Below are positions 54,089 to 64,000 of a stretch of DNA of 64,000 bases, one piece after another. Both the position numbers and the translations under genes were made by a program. Location of the stretch: NCBI GenBank assembly GCA_947471745.1, contig CANJKZ010001038.1:310001-374000 (forward strand), written 5' to 3'. This stretch comes from Closterium sp. Naga37s-1. Lineage: Eukaryota > Streptophyta > Zygnematophyceae > Desmidiales > Closteriaceae. The notes beneath the pieces are model-generated. The model saw nothing but the letters and a program-made list of their open reading frames with translations, ran no database searches and was not told where the DNA came from. The first letter of the stretch is position 1. The number at the start of each line of letters is the position of its first letter.

Positions 54089-56561
54089 ATGGCGAAGGCT
54101 GGGATGCGCGTGCTCGTGCTGGCAGCGCTGGCAGTGGGGCTGCTGGCGGCGGCAGTGAGTGGAGCGCGGGACGCCATGAAGGTAGCCAGGGGCCTGGTCC
54201 CAGAGGAGGGTGGGGACGGTGCTGCGCCTGGCGGGGTGGGCGCGGGGCAGCAGAGGAAGGGCGCGCGCATTCTGGCGGCTGAGACCTTCGCTCACCACGC
54301 CCCTCTGCCCGACTACCTCGACCACATCCCCCGCCGCCAGGCCCTCGCCACCAGTACGCAACACAACGCTGCTCCCTCCTCTCCCTCTCGTCGCTGCCTT
54401 GCTTCCTTAGCTCTGCTGATCCTTTCTTATCACAGCCCGTTCCTGCTCTCCTTACCTCTCATTTCTCTGCTCCCCTTACCTCTCACTTCTCTCTGCTCCC
54501 CTTACCTCGCATTTCTCTGCTCCCCTTACCTCTCACTTCTCTCTGCTCCCCTTACCTCTCGTGTCTCTGCTCTCCTTAGCTTTCATTTTTCTGCTCACCT
54601 TGCTCCTCTTGGCCCTTGATTCTCTGCTCCCTTTACCCCTCATTTCTCTTCTCCCTTTACCCCTCATTTCTCTGCTCCCTTTACCCCTCATTTCCCTGCT
54701 CCCTTTACCTCTCATTTCTCTGCTCCCCTTACCTCTCACTTCTCTCTGCTCCCCTTACCTCTCGTGTCTCTTCTCTCCTTAGCTTTCATTTTTCTGCTCA
54801 CCTTGCTCCTCTTGGCCCTTGATTCTCTGCTCCCTTTACCCCTCATTTCTCTGCTCCCTTTACCCCTCATTTCTCTGCTCTCTTTACCCCTCATTTCTCT
54901 GCTCCCTTTTCCCCTCATTTCTCTTCTCCCTTTTCCCCTCATTTCTCTGCTCCCTTTACCCCTCATTTCTCTGCTCCCTTTATCCCTCATTTCTCTGCTC
55001 CCTTTACCCCTCATTTCTCTGCTCCCTTTACCCCTCATTATTCTGCTCCCTTTACCCCTCATTTCTCTGCTCCCTTTATCCCTCATTTCTCTGCTCCCTT
55101 TACCCCTCATTTCTCTACTCCCTTTTCCCCTCATTTCTCTGCTCCCCTTTCCCCTCATTTCTCTGCTCCCTTTACCCCTCATTTCTCTGCTCCCTTTTCC
55201 CCTCATTTCTCTTCTCCCTTTTCCCCTCATTTCTCTGCTCCCTTTACCCCTCATTTCTCTGCTCCCTCTATCCCTCATTTCTCTGCTCCCTTTACCCCTC
55301 ATTTCTCTGCTCCCTTTACCCCTCATTATTCTGCTGCCTTTACCCCTCATTTCTCTGCTCCCTTTATCCCTCATTTCTCTGCTCCCTTTTGCCCCTCATT
55401 TCTCTACTCCCTTTTCCCCTCATTTCTCTGCTCCCCTTTCCCCTCATTTCTCTGCTCCCTTTACCCCTCATTTCTCTGCTCCCTTTTCCCCTCATTTCTC
55501 TTCTCCCTTTTCCCCTCATTTCTCTGCTCCCTTTTACCCTCATTTCTCTGCTCCCTTTTCCCCTCATTTCTCTGCTCCCTTTACCCCTCATTTCTCTGCT
55601 CCCTTTATCCCTCATTTCTCTGCTCCCTTTATCCCTCATTTCTCTGCTCCCTTTCCCCCTCATTTCTCTGCTCCCTTTCCCCCTCATTTCTCTGCTCCCT
55701 TCACCTCTGATTTCTCTGTTCCCCTTGCCTCTCATTTCTCTGCTCTCCCTGGCTTTTAACTGCTACCTTAACCTTTCATTTCTCTGCTCTCCTTGGCCCC
55801 CAATTATCTAATCACCTTGCCTCTCATTCCGCTGCTCCCCATGGCTCGCATTTCTCTCATGGGGATGCATAGTGATAGCTCTGTCTATTCGTCCTCCCTC
55901 CCCCCCCCCTTCCCCCCAAGCCCCACCTACTCTCCAGCATGTGGGCGCACGACGGTGACAATCCTCCCGGCATGCCTGACCCCACTCACCACTTCCCCTG
56001 TCCCTTCTGCCCCTCCCACCTCCCAGCATGCGGCCGCACAACAGTGACGATCCGCTCGCAGTACCTGGGGCCGTACGACCTGCACTCACTTCTGCCCCTC
56101 CCTCCCCTTATCTCCCTCCCCCTTTTCCCCTGCACCTCCCAGCATGCGGGCGCACGACAGTGACGATCCGGTCGCAGTACCTGGGGCCGTACGACCTGCA
56201 CAACGACATCTACAACATGACATTCTACAACGGCTGCGCCTACAACGTCACCAGCCCGTTGCGCGTGTGGCAGTGCTTCAACTTCTACAACATATGGGAG
56301 GGCGTCCTCGACAATCCCGCGCCCAACCCCACGCAGTACCAGACAGGCGACATTTTCGTGCAGACGCTGCCGGGGTACTGTGAGATGCGCATGAACCGCG
56401 GTGCTAACGGCAAGTTGCAGATGCTCCCCGGGGAGACGGTGAACATTGTGTATGCGCACACGTGGGACTTCCGGCCCTGCGTGCAGGAGCTGCGCTTCGG
56501 CAACGGCAACAGCTACTCAATGACCAACACCACCGAGTGCCAGCTCGCCAAGGTCATCTAG
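54089..56561 (+). CDS. Small secreted cysteine-containing protein, two exons, unknown family
   Basis: Exon 1 is 54089-54353 (donor A/GTACGC) and exon 2 is 56143-56561 (acceptor CCCAG/CATGCG); they join in phase to 227 residues. The ATG at 54089 opens a signal peptide, KAGMRVLVLAALAVGLLAAA, with likely cleavage after VSGA. The mature part has a charged linker, then a domain with six cysteines (in TCGR, NGCAY, WQCF, GYCE, RPCVQ and TECQ) and potential N-glycosylation sites NMT and NVT in YNMTF and YNVTS. Six cysteines could form three disulfides, consistent with export to the wall or vacuole. I do not recognise the family. It is convergent with the DUF2064 gene. The 1.8 kb intron contains a minisatellite and decayed copies of the exon 2 start. 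Confidence 0.75.
54435..55770 (+). repeat. 24 bp intronic minisatellite
   Basis: More than fifty imperfect copies of ctcatttctctgctccctttaccc fill most of the intron of the secreted-protein gene. Long LISLLPLP and GSREMRGK frames come from the period being a multiple of three. Confidence 0.95.
55930..56085 (+). repeat. Two decayed upstream copies of the exon 2 edge
   Basis: Copy at 56022-56085 repeats the acceptor plus ~60 nt of exon 2 (ctcccagcatgcggccgcac ... gtacgacctgcac), then loses similarity. A shorter copy lies at 55932-55970 (tctccagcatgtgggcgcacgacggtgacaatcc). Use of the 56028 acceptor without further splicing would reach a stop before exon 2 proper. Confidence 0.85.
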
Positions 56562-56684
56562 ACTAGGCCGCTGGTACCGTATCGTGAAATGTTTGTTATT
56601 ATTGTTTCATGTGGTGTAGCAGAATGAGATGAAGAGGTGTACCGGTAGTTGGTGGAGGGAGGAGGCGGGAAAAGTGGTTAAGGC

Positions 56685-56690
56685 AATAAA
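56685..56690 (+). terminator. Poly(A) signal of the secreted-protein gene
   Basis: AATAAA lies 124 bp after the stop codon, with TGTAA about 10 bp downstream. It is followed by ~300 bp of plain intergenic sequence before the convergent gene. Confidence 0.55.
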
Positions 56691-56996
56691 AATGCATGTA
56701 ATGTTCATAACATGTATCATTCACCAATGTTTTTCTCTGACTCTATCCTCATCCGTGGAGCTTTCAAATTAGGAGAGGCGAAGGTGAGGTGGTGTGGTGT
56801 GTAAGGAAACAAACAACCTTCCTTACTTCGCGTCTGTTGAGATACGTAAGTACAACGCTGCAGCGTGGTGCTCGGGGGGACTGGAGCTTTGACACAAGGC
56901 AAGGCACCCTTTTTAATGTGCCGACGAATAGATTTGCCACTGCATCTTGCCGGCTAGGTGCCTGGCAGTATCGATACCAAGACACACAAGGCAACA

Positions 56997-59900
56997 CTAC
57001 AATCCACCTACTGAGCTTACTCGACCAAGGATACGTGCAACTACAGAAAGTAACCCCTCGGTGTCTGTTTCGCCTTCCGTTCTGCCAACCCTAGCTCCAT
57101 GCACACAGCCAAGAGGAGAATGTATTGTTGGGGGCACATCCACATGCGCTGCCCTCAATGCATTCTCCGCATTCCCCGTCTTCTCATTAACCCCACAACC
57201 GCTCAGCACCGTAGAGTCTGCCTTTAGAACACCTTCGCCGCCCGCCTCCGCGCGTTTCTCTGCGAGCCAGGCTGTCAGGTCGTGAACAGTGTCGATGTCC
57301 CTCAGGCGTGGTAGCGAATCCAGTGGTGCCACGTCAGCCACCCCGTTGGAGTGGAGTGCTGAGAGAGCAGAGAGCGACTGCTGCAGCACCCTGTCTGTGC
57401 TCCACTCTATGCCCTGATGGGGTATGGTGGTGGGAGAGCAAGGGGATGGGGCCAGGAAGGGGGGCAGGCATGCCTGTGATACCATGGCAGGCATTGGGTT
57501 GGTGTGGCGTGCAGAGAGTGACTGCTGCAGCACCCTGTCTGTGCTTCACTCGATGCCCTGATGGGGTTGGGTGATGGGAGAGAAAGAGGGGGGGTGGAAG
57601 GATGGCGGGGGAAAGAGTCGCGGGGAGAGATTGGAAGAACAAGAGAATGCAATCGAGAGGGATGCAGATGGGAGATCGGGTATGCATGAATGGACCACAC
57701 TACACATGGCGACATGCCCCACACTCATTGCGACATGCCCCACACACATGGTGACATGCCCCACATACATGGTGCAATTCCACACATACATGGTGACATG
57801 CCTTTCACACACATTGTGGCATGCACCACTTACTTGGAAAAGGCATGGCAGCACTGCGGTGAGCCCAAGGAGGTAGTATCCGCCATCCAGGGCCGGCCCA
57901 AACACCACCTGCCAGGGAACCCAAAGGATGCAATGAACCAAGAGCTTTCATAAAAATAAAACGGGCATATTTGCATACTTTCTTTCAGAAACTTGATTTC
58001 CAACGCAATCCTGGTCATCAAACACAAGCCCCTGTGTTCCTTTCCCTTCCCTCGAACTCATCCCCTCCACCTGCCACACATCCCACATCCAGCCTGCATG
58101 TTCGTTACCCTCCAGTCCTCCACTCATCTGGTGGTGCCCGCGAGCAGAGAGCGCGCAGCAGCCACAGCGGCCTCATCCCGATCCGATCACAAACCTTACC
58201 TCTGCAAGCCACAGAGTGTCCAGGAAATGTCCGCACGCCTCCTCTCACCCACTGGTGTCCCCACTCCCCTCTCCTCCACTCACCCGGTGCCGCTTAAGAG
58301 CAGAGAGCGCAGCAACAACAGTTGCACCATCCACATCAGGGATGTCTGTTCCGATCACCACCACCTGGCATGGCGGAGCGTGGGAGGCAAAGAGGCAGAG
58401 AGACGAGCACATGCCATGGGGAAGAGAGAGAGAGAGAGAGAGCAGCGGCACAGCAGCACCAATCATATCAGGGATGTTGTTTTCAATACCACCAACTGCC
58501 TTAGCGCAATGATGATTTGCGAGTCGACTGAAAGAAATACAATCTCTTGCCAAAGGCCGACGGCATGGAAATACGTGAAGGGTGGAAAGCAGGGAACACT
58601 AGCAAGGATCCGATTCAAGACCGAGTAAACACCTGTTAGGTGACATGACTACACGTGGTGGCAGCAACTTTTGTTCAGGTAAAAAAGAAGAGGGCGCTTT
58701 CTTGTAAACCCTTGTGTAAGAGTGGAAAGCAGGGAACACCGGCAAGGATCTGATCAAAGAGTGCAAGCAGACGGATGTGCGACTCGCAGGATTCACAACG
58801 CTCACCGGAGGTATCCACATGCACAATCCCCAGAGCTCAGCTCACCCTACGTTAACCTTGATGTGCTCTCACCCGCTGGTATCCCAGGCCCAGCACGTGC
58901 TGGAAGGCTGCTTGCATGCGCGCCCCCACGTCTCCCCCCACCTGCATGGGTTTGGGTTTTGGGTTCAGGTTGGAGGGTTTAGGGTTTCGGATGTAGGGTT
59001 GTGGAAGGCTGCTTGCATGCATGCACCCACGTCCCCCCCCACCTGCATTTAGGTTTTGGTTCAGCACTATGGGGTTTAAAGTTTTGGTTGTACAATGATG
59101 AAAGGCTGCTTGCATTGGGTTTCAGGGTGACGGGGTTTTGGGTTTCGGGCTTAAAGTAGTGACAGACTCCTTGCATGCGCGTCCCCACGTCTCCCCCCTG
59201 GTTGCAGAGGAGCGATCGATGCATGCACGGACTCCGGCATATGGGCGACAGGCGTGCGTTGCATGTGGGAATGATGGTTGCATGGGTGTGAGCATGGGGT
59301 GTGAGCATTGTGAGAATGGGGTGTGAGAATGGGGTGTGAGAATGGGTGTGAGAATGGGGTGTGAGAATGGGGTGTGAGAATGGGTGTGAGAATGGGTGTG
59401 AGCATGGGATGTGAGCATGGGGTATGAGAATGAAGTGAGACTATACCGCTGAGCTGGAATAACGCGAAAGTTCCAACCTGAGGCACAAAGCGGAGGGAGG
59501 TGGAGGAAGGCAGCATCTGCTGCATCCACCGTCGGATCTCGCCTTCATCCGACGGCTCAGAGAAGAAGATGAAGACATGCGTGGAAGCCCGCCTGCCTGC
59601 CACACCACAGCACCGGCTGATCAGAATGAAAATCGAAGCCATCTACGGCACAGCAATGATTGCACTGAGCACATCCCCAGACATGCACTCGCCGCGACCA
59701 TGCCATACCTGGATCACTTTTGAGAATCCTCAAAGGGGAGTCAGATATAGTCGCAACTGGAGGTCACACACAACAGCTACCGTACTTGCCGAGGGCTCTG
59801 CGCCTCGCTATAGTCACGTACAGGTCGGGGCAGAGCACGACCCGGGTGACGACGTGCTCGCAGCACGCGCGGTAGAAGTTGCACGCCGCGTCCGCCCCCA

Positions 59901-60072
59901 CGCCGGCCGCCAGGCGCGTCTTCACGCGCCCCGGCGCCGGCCGCTTCACGAAGATCATCACCGCCTGCTGCGCGCCGAGCGGCTCCGTCGCTTCACTCCG
60001 CGCCTCTTCCGCTTCGCTAAAACTCAGTTTAGGGTCGCTCATTCTAGCGTCGCACACTCCAGAGTCGCTCAT
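56997..60072 (-). CDS. DUF2064/TIGR04282-type glycosyltransferase-like protein, six exons
   Basis: Exons on the minus strand are 60072-59786, 59592-59478, 58941-58873, 58364-58284, 57908-57834 and 57413-56997. Every junction is GT/AG, and together they give 348 codons including the stop with no frame conflict. The domain carries the family landmarks in order: IFVKRPAPGRVKTRLA (residues ~30-45, nucleotide-sugar-binding start), GGDVGARMQAAF, VVIGTDIPDVDG (the GSDSPD-like metal-binding acid site), GPALDGGYYLLGL, GIEWSTDRVL and LRDIDTVHDLTAWL. It has GT-A nucleotidyl/glycosyltransferase-like architecture; the substrate is unknown. Bacterial members are ~200-230 residues, so the ~100-residue C-terminal tail is extra. 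No signal peptide is seen, so it is probably cytosolic. The gene diverges from the CYB5D2-like gene. Several introns hold broken copies of its own exons. Confidence 0.88.
57485..57560 (-). repeat. Decayed copy of exon 6 start in intron 5
   Basis: Repeats the 57413-57340 exon edge (CATCAGGGCAT-GAGT-GAGCACAGACAGGGTGCTGCAGCAGTC) with TGG of the conserved WST motif changed to TGA, so inclusion would be disruptive. Confidence 0.85.
57705..57832. repeat. Intronic ~20 bp minisatellite
   Basis: About six imperfect copies of catggtgacatgccccacac lie next to the exon 5 donor of the DUF2064 gene. Confidence 0.8.
58110..58500 (-). repeat. Partial copies of exon 4 flanking the true exon
   Basis: A diverged upstream copy at 58503-58445 reads GGTGGTATTGAAAACAACATCCCTGATATG against the exon's GTGGTGATCGGAACAGACATCCCTGATGTG. 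A downstream copy at 58195-58110 matches the second half (GCTGCGCGCTCTCTGCTC and a GATGAGTGGAGG donor-like end). The true exon is 58364-58284. Confidence 0.75.
58985..59215 (-). repeat. Decayed copies of exon 3 upstream of the true exon
   Basis: Two clear copies of the GGGGGAGACGTGGG-CGCGCATGCAAG-type exon start lie at about 59215-59160 and 59045-58990 on the minus strand, plus a short GCAAGCAGCCTTTCATCA piece near 59100. The first encodes GGDVGTRMQ. The true exon is 58941-58873. Confidence 0.8.
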
Positions 60073-60857
60073 TCGCTCTGTAGGAGAATCAGGAGACTAA
60101 GGCGATTGAGAGAACGGACGGCGATAGTGATTTTCTGGCTGCGGATGCTGCAGTCACGCAGTACGGGTAGGCAATCGTTTAGGGTGGTGCGCGGCGAGAC
60201 GGATCGATAAATGGACAGCTCGGCTGAGCTGACGTGTCGAACGTATACGAACGCCAGGCACCTTGTGACTTGGCGGCAAATGTGAACAGACTGCCTGGTC
60301 AAGTGGCCAGAAGGGGAAGGAAACCGTGGATGACCAGCTTGGAGGGGAAAGGAAGGAATAGGCGAATTGTTTGTTTGAGTGCGGTTCAGTGAGATGCTTT
60401 ACGTTCTTTGAGTATTCGCTTGGGCATTTGTTCATTGGCTCGCGAAGGCATTCGGTTCCGTCGCCAATCTCGCGATGTTCTCGATGCAGCTCGTTCGCCA
60501 ATGAGCGTCCAGGTTTTTCTTAGATGTCCAATGGGATCATGGCTTTGGAACACCGACCATCGAATCCCGAGAATCAGATTGATGACAGCGCGCGAATGTC
60601 GCGAACGCAAAAGAGAAGGATTCGTTGGCGGGAGGATTACGTAGGGGCGCGCTACCAGACAACCAGATCTCCGCTGATGCGCGCAGCAGCGGTGGAGGGA
60701 AATCCGCAACACAGCCCAAATGAATTACTGAAATAGAATAGCTCAGTGCTCCTTGTCCAAGCTTCAGATCAGAAAGGTCGAGTCGTGTGAAGCGGATATT
60801 CACATGTTCCTTGTATTCTTTTACCACGAAGTGCTTCGAGCATAGTTCACGACAAGG
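60073..60857. promoter_or_regulatory. Divergent intergenic region
   Basis: About 0.8-1 kb between the start of the DUF2064 gene and the first recognisable coding sequence of the CYB5D2-like gene. It should hold both promoters and probably the missing first exon of the latter. No clear TATA box was assigned. Confidence 0.35.
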
Positions 60858-61057
60858 TAGTTGGCGCATACTATCGCATACTGTCGCTTACGGTCGCATA
60901 CTATCGGATACTGTCCTCCATTCTCCATAAGCGAGAGCAGCGCAGCGACGGCCACGGCGACAGCGGCAGGCGTCAGCTTGAAGCAGCGTCGGACGCCGGC
61001 CGACGCATCGCAGCCATCCATCGCGCCGGACAACGTCAACGCGATCAAACCGACGGG

Positions 61058-63944
61058 TTGAAGGACAAGGCGAAGCCACGTGGCGCGTCGCCGCGCCGGC
61101 GGTCCGGCTGGCTCGTGCTGGTGCTCGTGGTTCTGGTGGCGGCAGCGGCGGGCGCGGGTTATTATTTGTGGCGGGAATACAGCGAGTTTGTCGCGATCGA
61201 CGACGACGAGGAGTTCGAGAGCGAGCCGCCCGTCGAGAAGGTCGCGACGCGGTCCAACCCGCGGAAAGCCCAATGGCAAGCTGATGTGAGTCGCTGCGTT
61301 CGTCGTTCAATGTGTCCCCAATACGCGTCGCCGAGTCGCTGAGTGCGTCGCAGGGCTGGCGACGAAGGGCTGCGATCATCTCTCGCTGAGCGATCCCTTT
61401 TTGTCACCTCATCCCTTATTGTCACGTGATTCATTCTCGTTTGTCCCTCTGCAACCGTCCTTTTCTTCCCCTCGGACCTTACCTTCTGAAATCTAGCTCG
61501 GATGTGAATCCTCTAGTCATCTGTGAATTCTCAACCGCGGCGCGTCACACACACACACGTACCACTCTCTGTCAGATAGATCACCGCATGCTGTTTGAGA
61601 CATTTAAAGAGGCATCAGCGGCGCATCCCCACGCATGCGACTCTCTTTGTCAGCTGATTACATGCTTCTCCAGCGCCACCCCGACCCTCACCCTCGGGTT
61701 TCTCAGCCTGCGTTTCCTCATCCGCTGCTGCCCTATCTGTGCGCTTGCATGCAAGCTTCACGTGGGTTCGAATGTGCACAGATAGGGCAGCAGTACTGGC
61801 GATGCCAATGTGACTGACTGGAAGTGTGACTGTATTCATTGTGACTGTCTCGTTTGTGACTGTCGTTTATAACAGAAGCTGTGGAGCGCGGAGGAGCTGG
61901 CCAAGTATAACGGGTCGACGAAGGGACTTCCGCTGCTGCTGGGCATTCTGGGGTGAGCGGGGCGTTGGATTAGTCAGAGGAATGCGTGTGCAGTGGCCAG
62001 GCGAGGGTGAATGTGGCGTGGGCAGGCGAGAGCTAATGCTCAATGCCCAATGCCTCATGCTCACTTCCCAATGCCCAATGCCCAATGCCCAATGCCCAAT
62101 GCCCAATGCCAGTTGACTTTTGAGTCGACTCAAAAGTCAATGCCCAATGCCCATAGCCCAATGCCCAATGCGCCATGCCCAATGCGCCTTGGCCTATGCC
62201 CAATGCACCATTCTTCACACCCATATCCCATATACCACTCCGCATGCCCCACACGCCCATCCTCCTCCATACCTCATACCCCATGCGTGTAGGGACGTGT
62301 TTGACGTGACCAAGGGCAGGAAGCACTACGGCAAGGGGCAGGGGTACAACCACTTTGCTGGCAGGTTAGTAGCCCAGGCTGCCAGGTCAGCACCGCAGGC
62401 TGCCAGATCAGCCGGGCTCAGGGTCCCAAGCCAGTAGGTCAATTCCTCAGGGTGCCAGGTCAGCCTCATGGTGCCAGGTCAGCCTCAGGGTGCCAGGTCA
62501 GCCTCAGGGTGCCAGGTCAGCCTCTGGGTGCCAGGTCAGCCTCAGGGTGCCAGGTCAGCCTCAGGGTGCCAGGTCAGCCTCAGGCTGCCAGGTCAGAAGC
62601 GCATGTTGCCAGGCCAGAGTTTGAGAAGGACTTCAAAGTGGCTGTGATGTAAAAGCCAGCACAATGCTGCGCAACATTGGACGGGATTCCACCAAGCATA
62701 TATGAACTTATATGAACAGACGAATCCCCACAGGGCTCAGCCAAACAGCACACCGCACATGGCATGACATGCCAAGTCAACGAGTGTCACGATGCTCTCG
62801 ACACGCCTGCTGCGGTGCTTTGAAGACAATTTCGGGTGAGATATCTGTGCTTCTTCTTTTGAGGCTCCTCAAAAGACAATTCCGATGTGGGGTATCTGTG
62901 CTTCTTCTTTTGAGGCGCCTCAAAAGATAATTCCGATGTGGGATATCTGTGCTTCTTCTAGTCACTTTAGAGCTGCCAGGTACTTAGACGAAAGGTTGTG
63001 CTTCAATGGCAGGCAGGTCAACGAACTCACTCCCTCGGCGTGCCAAGAGTTCGCATTACAACCCCCAGTTTCTACACTCCCGTGATGGGTCTTGTGCGCA
63101 TCCCAGAGTATATGGCTTGGAAGGTTGAATTAAATTAAACCCACCTTTGTGCGTGCAAGCTCGTGCATTGCTCCTCTGCCATGCCATCGGCTGTCTCAAA
63201 AGCTGCCCACTGCTCCCTCCATCCGCTTTCTTCCTGCCTGTGCCTCAACTCCGCTTCTCTGCATCTATACTCCTACACCCTCGTTTGGCATCCGTTTCCC
63301 CACCCTTCTCGCACTCACTCCTTTCCACACCTCGCTCTCACCTCAACCCCTTTCTCCATGAATCCCATCCCCTCTCACAGAGATGCCACGAGGGCATTTG
63401 TCTCAGGCAACTTCTCAGGTATGACGGACCATGCCATGCCATGTCATGCCATGCCATGCCATGCCATGTCATGCCATGCCATGCCATGCCATGCCATGCC
63501 ATGCCATGCCGTGCCATGCCATGCCATGCTATGCAATGCCATGCCATGCCATGCCATACCACACCATGTCATAGAATGCCATAGCATACTATACCATTCC
63601 ATAGCACACCGTAGCATACCATAACATATTATATCATTATACCATACGGCACCATGACAAGGTATGCGATGCCATAGCATGCCATGCATGTGTGGTAAGC
63701 CTTTGTCCTATTCAAATTGAGCTCCTTTGTCCCTGGCTGACCGCTTGGCACTGCTTGGCACCACATGGCACCACAGGTACACCCTCCTTTTCCCCCGCTC
63801 TCCCTCCCTGTTCAATCCCTTCCCACCCCTTTCCATCCCTCTCCATCCTGCAGATGACGGCTTAACGAACGATCTGACAGGGCTGTCAGGAGAGCAGTGC
63901 ATCGGCATTGCTGACTGGCGCGACTTTTACTTCAAGACCTACAT
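61058..63944 (+). CDS. Cytochrome-b5-like heme-binding protein, CYB5D2/neuferricin (MAPR) type, partial
   Basis: Exons are up to 61285, 61876-61952, 62293-62364, 63381-63418 and 63854-63944, all GT/AG and in phase; the gene runs past the window edge. The first recognised exon encodes a basic stretch, a transmembrane anchor (GWLVLVLVVLVAAAAGAGYY, near 61110-61170) and an acidic linker. The following exons encode the heme-binding fold: KLWSAEELAKYNGS, LLLGILGDVFDVTKGRKHYG, NHFAGRDATRAFVSGNFS, then LTNDLTGLSGEQCIGIADW and FYFKTY. VFDVTKGRKHYG and the AGRDATRAF box match the neuferricin branch of MAPR proteins, which bind heme at membranes. No in-frame ATG precedes the anchor, only TTG at 61058, although the frame is open back to 60791, so the start codon is probably in an undetected upstream exon. 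Confidence 0.85.
62035..62215. repeat. 7 bp intronic minisatellite with 28 bp palindrome
   Basis: Runs of ccaatgc in intron 2 of the CYB5D2-like gene, split by a perfect 28 bp palindrome at 62113-62140 whose core is CTTTTGAGTCGACTCAAAAG. Confidence 0.9.
62456..62605. repeat. 19-20 bp intronic minisatellite
   Basis: About eight copies of caggtcagcctcagggtgc in intron 3. The array starts close to the exon 3 donor, where similar ccaggtcagc units lie at 62378-62410. Confidence 0.88.
62840..62965. repeat. Intronic tandem duplication carrying palindromes
   Basis: Units of ~51-52 bp (atatctgtgcttcttcttttgagg ... caattccgatgtggg) occur twice plus a partial third. Each full unit contains an 8 bp-arm palindrome, CTTTTGAG-GCTC-CTCAAAAG (62856-62875) or CTTTTGAG-GCGC-CTCAAAAG (62907-62926). 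Confidence 0.85.
63428..63560. repeat. (CATGC)n intronic pentanucleotide repeat
   Basis: About 25 copies of catgc starting ~10 bp after the exon 4 donor, decaying into cataccatagcat variants to about 63660. Confidence 0.93.
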
Positions 63945-64000
63945 GTGAGTTGCTTCGTGCATTTGACGTTCATGTGCTTACCCTGGTGCTGAGCACCCCA

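Noticed and set aside
54736..55811. Three overlapping 200-330-codon repetitive frames
   Set aside because: Products of a 24 bp minisatellite inside an intron; the period is divisible by three, so frames stay open.
1..64000. CRISPR arrays, bacterial operons, rRNA or tRNA genes
   Set aside because: None seen. Tandem arrays lack unique spacers, and the genes have spliceosomal introns; only tRNA-complementary primer sites were found.

Overview
This window is eukaryotic nuclear DNA dominated by transposable elements, with three intron-bearing host genes at its right end. I infer a green-lineage (streptophyte) genome, plausibly a zygnematophyte-type alga or a bryophyte. The reasons are copia elements primed by initiator Met-tRNA, a chromodomain Ty3/gypsy element, GT-AG introns full of minisatellites, and high GC in genes and element leaders. 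The species is not proven by the sequence.

Layout. 1-5458: minus-strand copia element (E), cut by the left window edge, whose 5' LTR sits directly inside the pol of an older copia copy (C, 5459-7343). 7344-8560: seven tandem copies of a ~180 bp satellite. 8814-14492: copia element A, bounded by 127 bp LTRs and an ATACA target duplication, with gag deleted. ~14.5-25.9 kb: a DNA-transposon region with a spliced Plavaka-like transposase (minus), a spliced Ulp1-type cysteine protease (minus) and a divergently transcribed multi-exon gene with an AT-hook-like segment (plus). 25993-33309: copia element B, with 126 bp LTRs and a CGTTA target duplication, nearly complete. 33310-35552: non-coding. 35553-41234: a minus-strand chimera of two copia families (F and D). 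41235-~46.2 kb: Ty3/gypsy chromovirus (G). ~46.25-47907: internally deleted copia copy (H) with its 3' LTR. 48-50.9 kb: AT-rich DNA, including ~690 bp of GA repeats. 50899-52435: a 1.5 kb non-autonomous LTR element (I) with two identical 129 bp LTRs, a perfect PBS and an AGGGG target duplication.

Host genes. 54089-56561 (+) encodes a small secreted, cysteine-containing protein of unknown family in two exons. 56997-60072 (-) encodes a DUF2064/TIGR04282-type glycosyltransferase-like protein; all six exons join in phase to 347 codons. 61058 to the right edge (+) encodes a membrane-anchored cytochrome-b5-like heme-binding protein of the CYB5D2/neuferricin (MAPR) type, continuing beyond the window.

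Elements A, B, C, D and I are relatives with very short TGTCA-starting LTRs and GC-rich tandem-repeat leaders. A, D and I look like successive internal-deletion stages, and I may be mobilised in trans by B-like copies. Host introns contain several decayed tandem copies of exon edges, suggesting that introns here grow by duplication of splice-site-containing segments.
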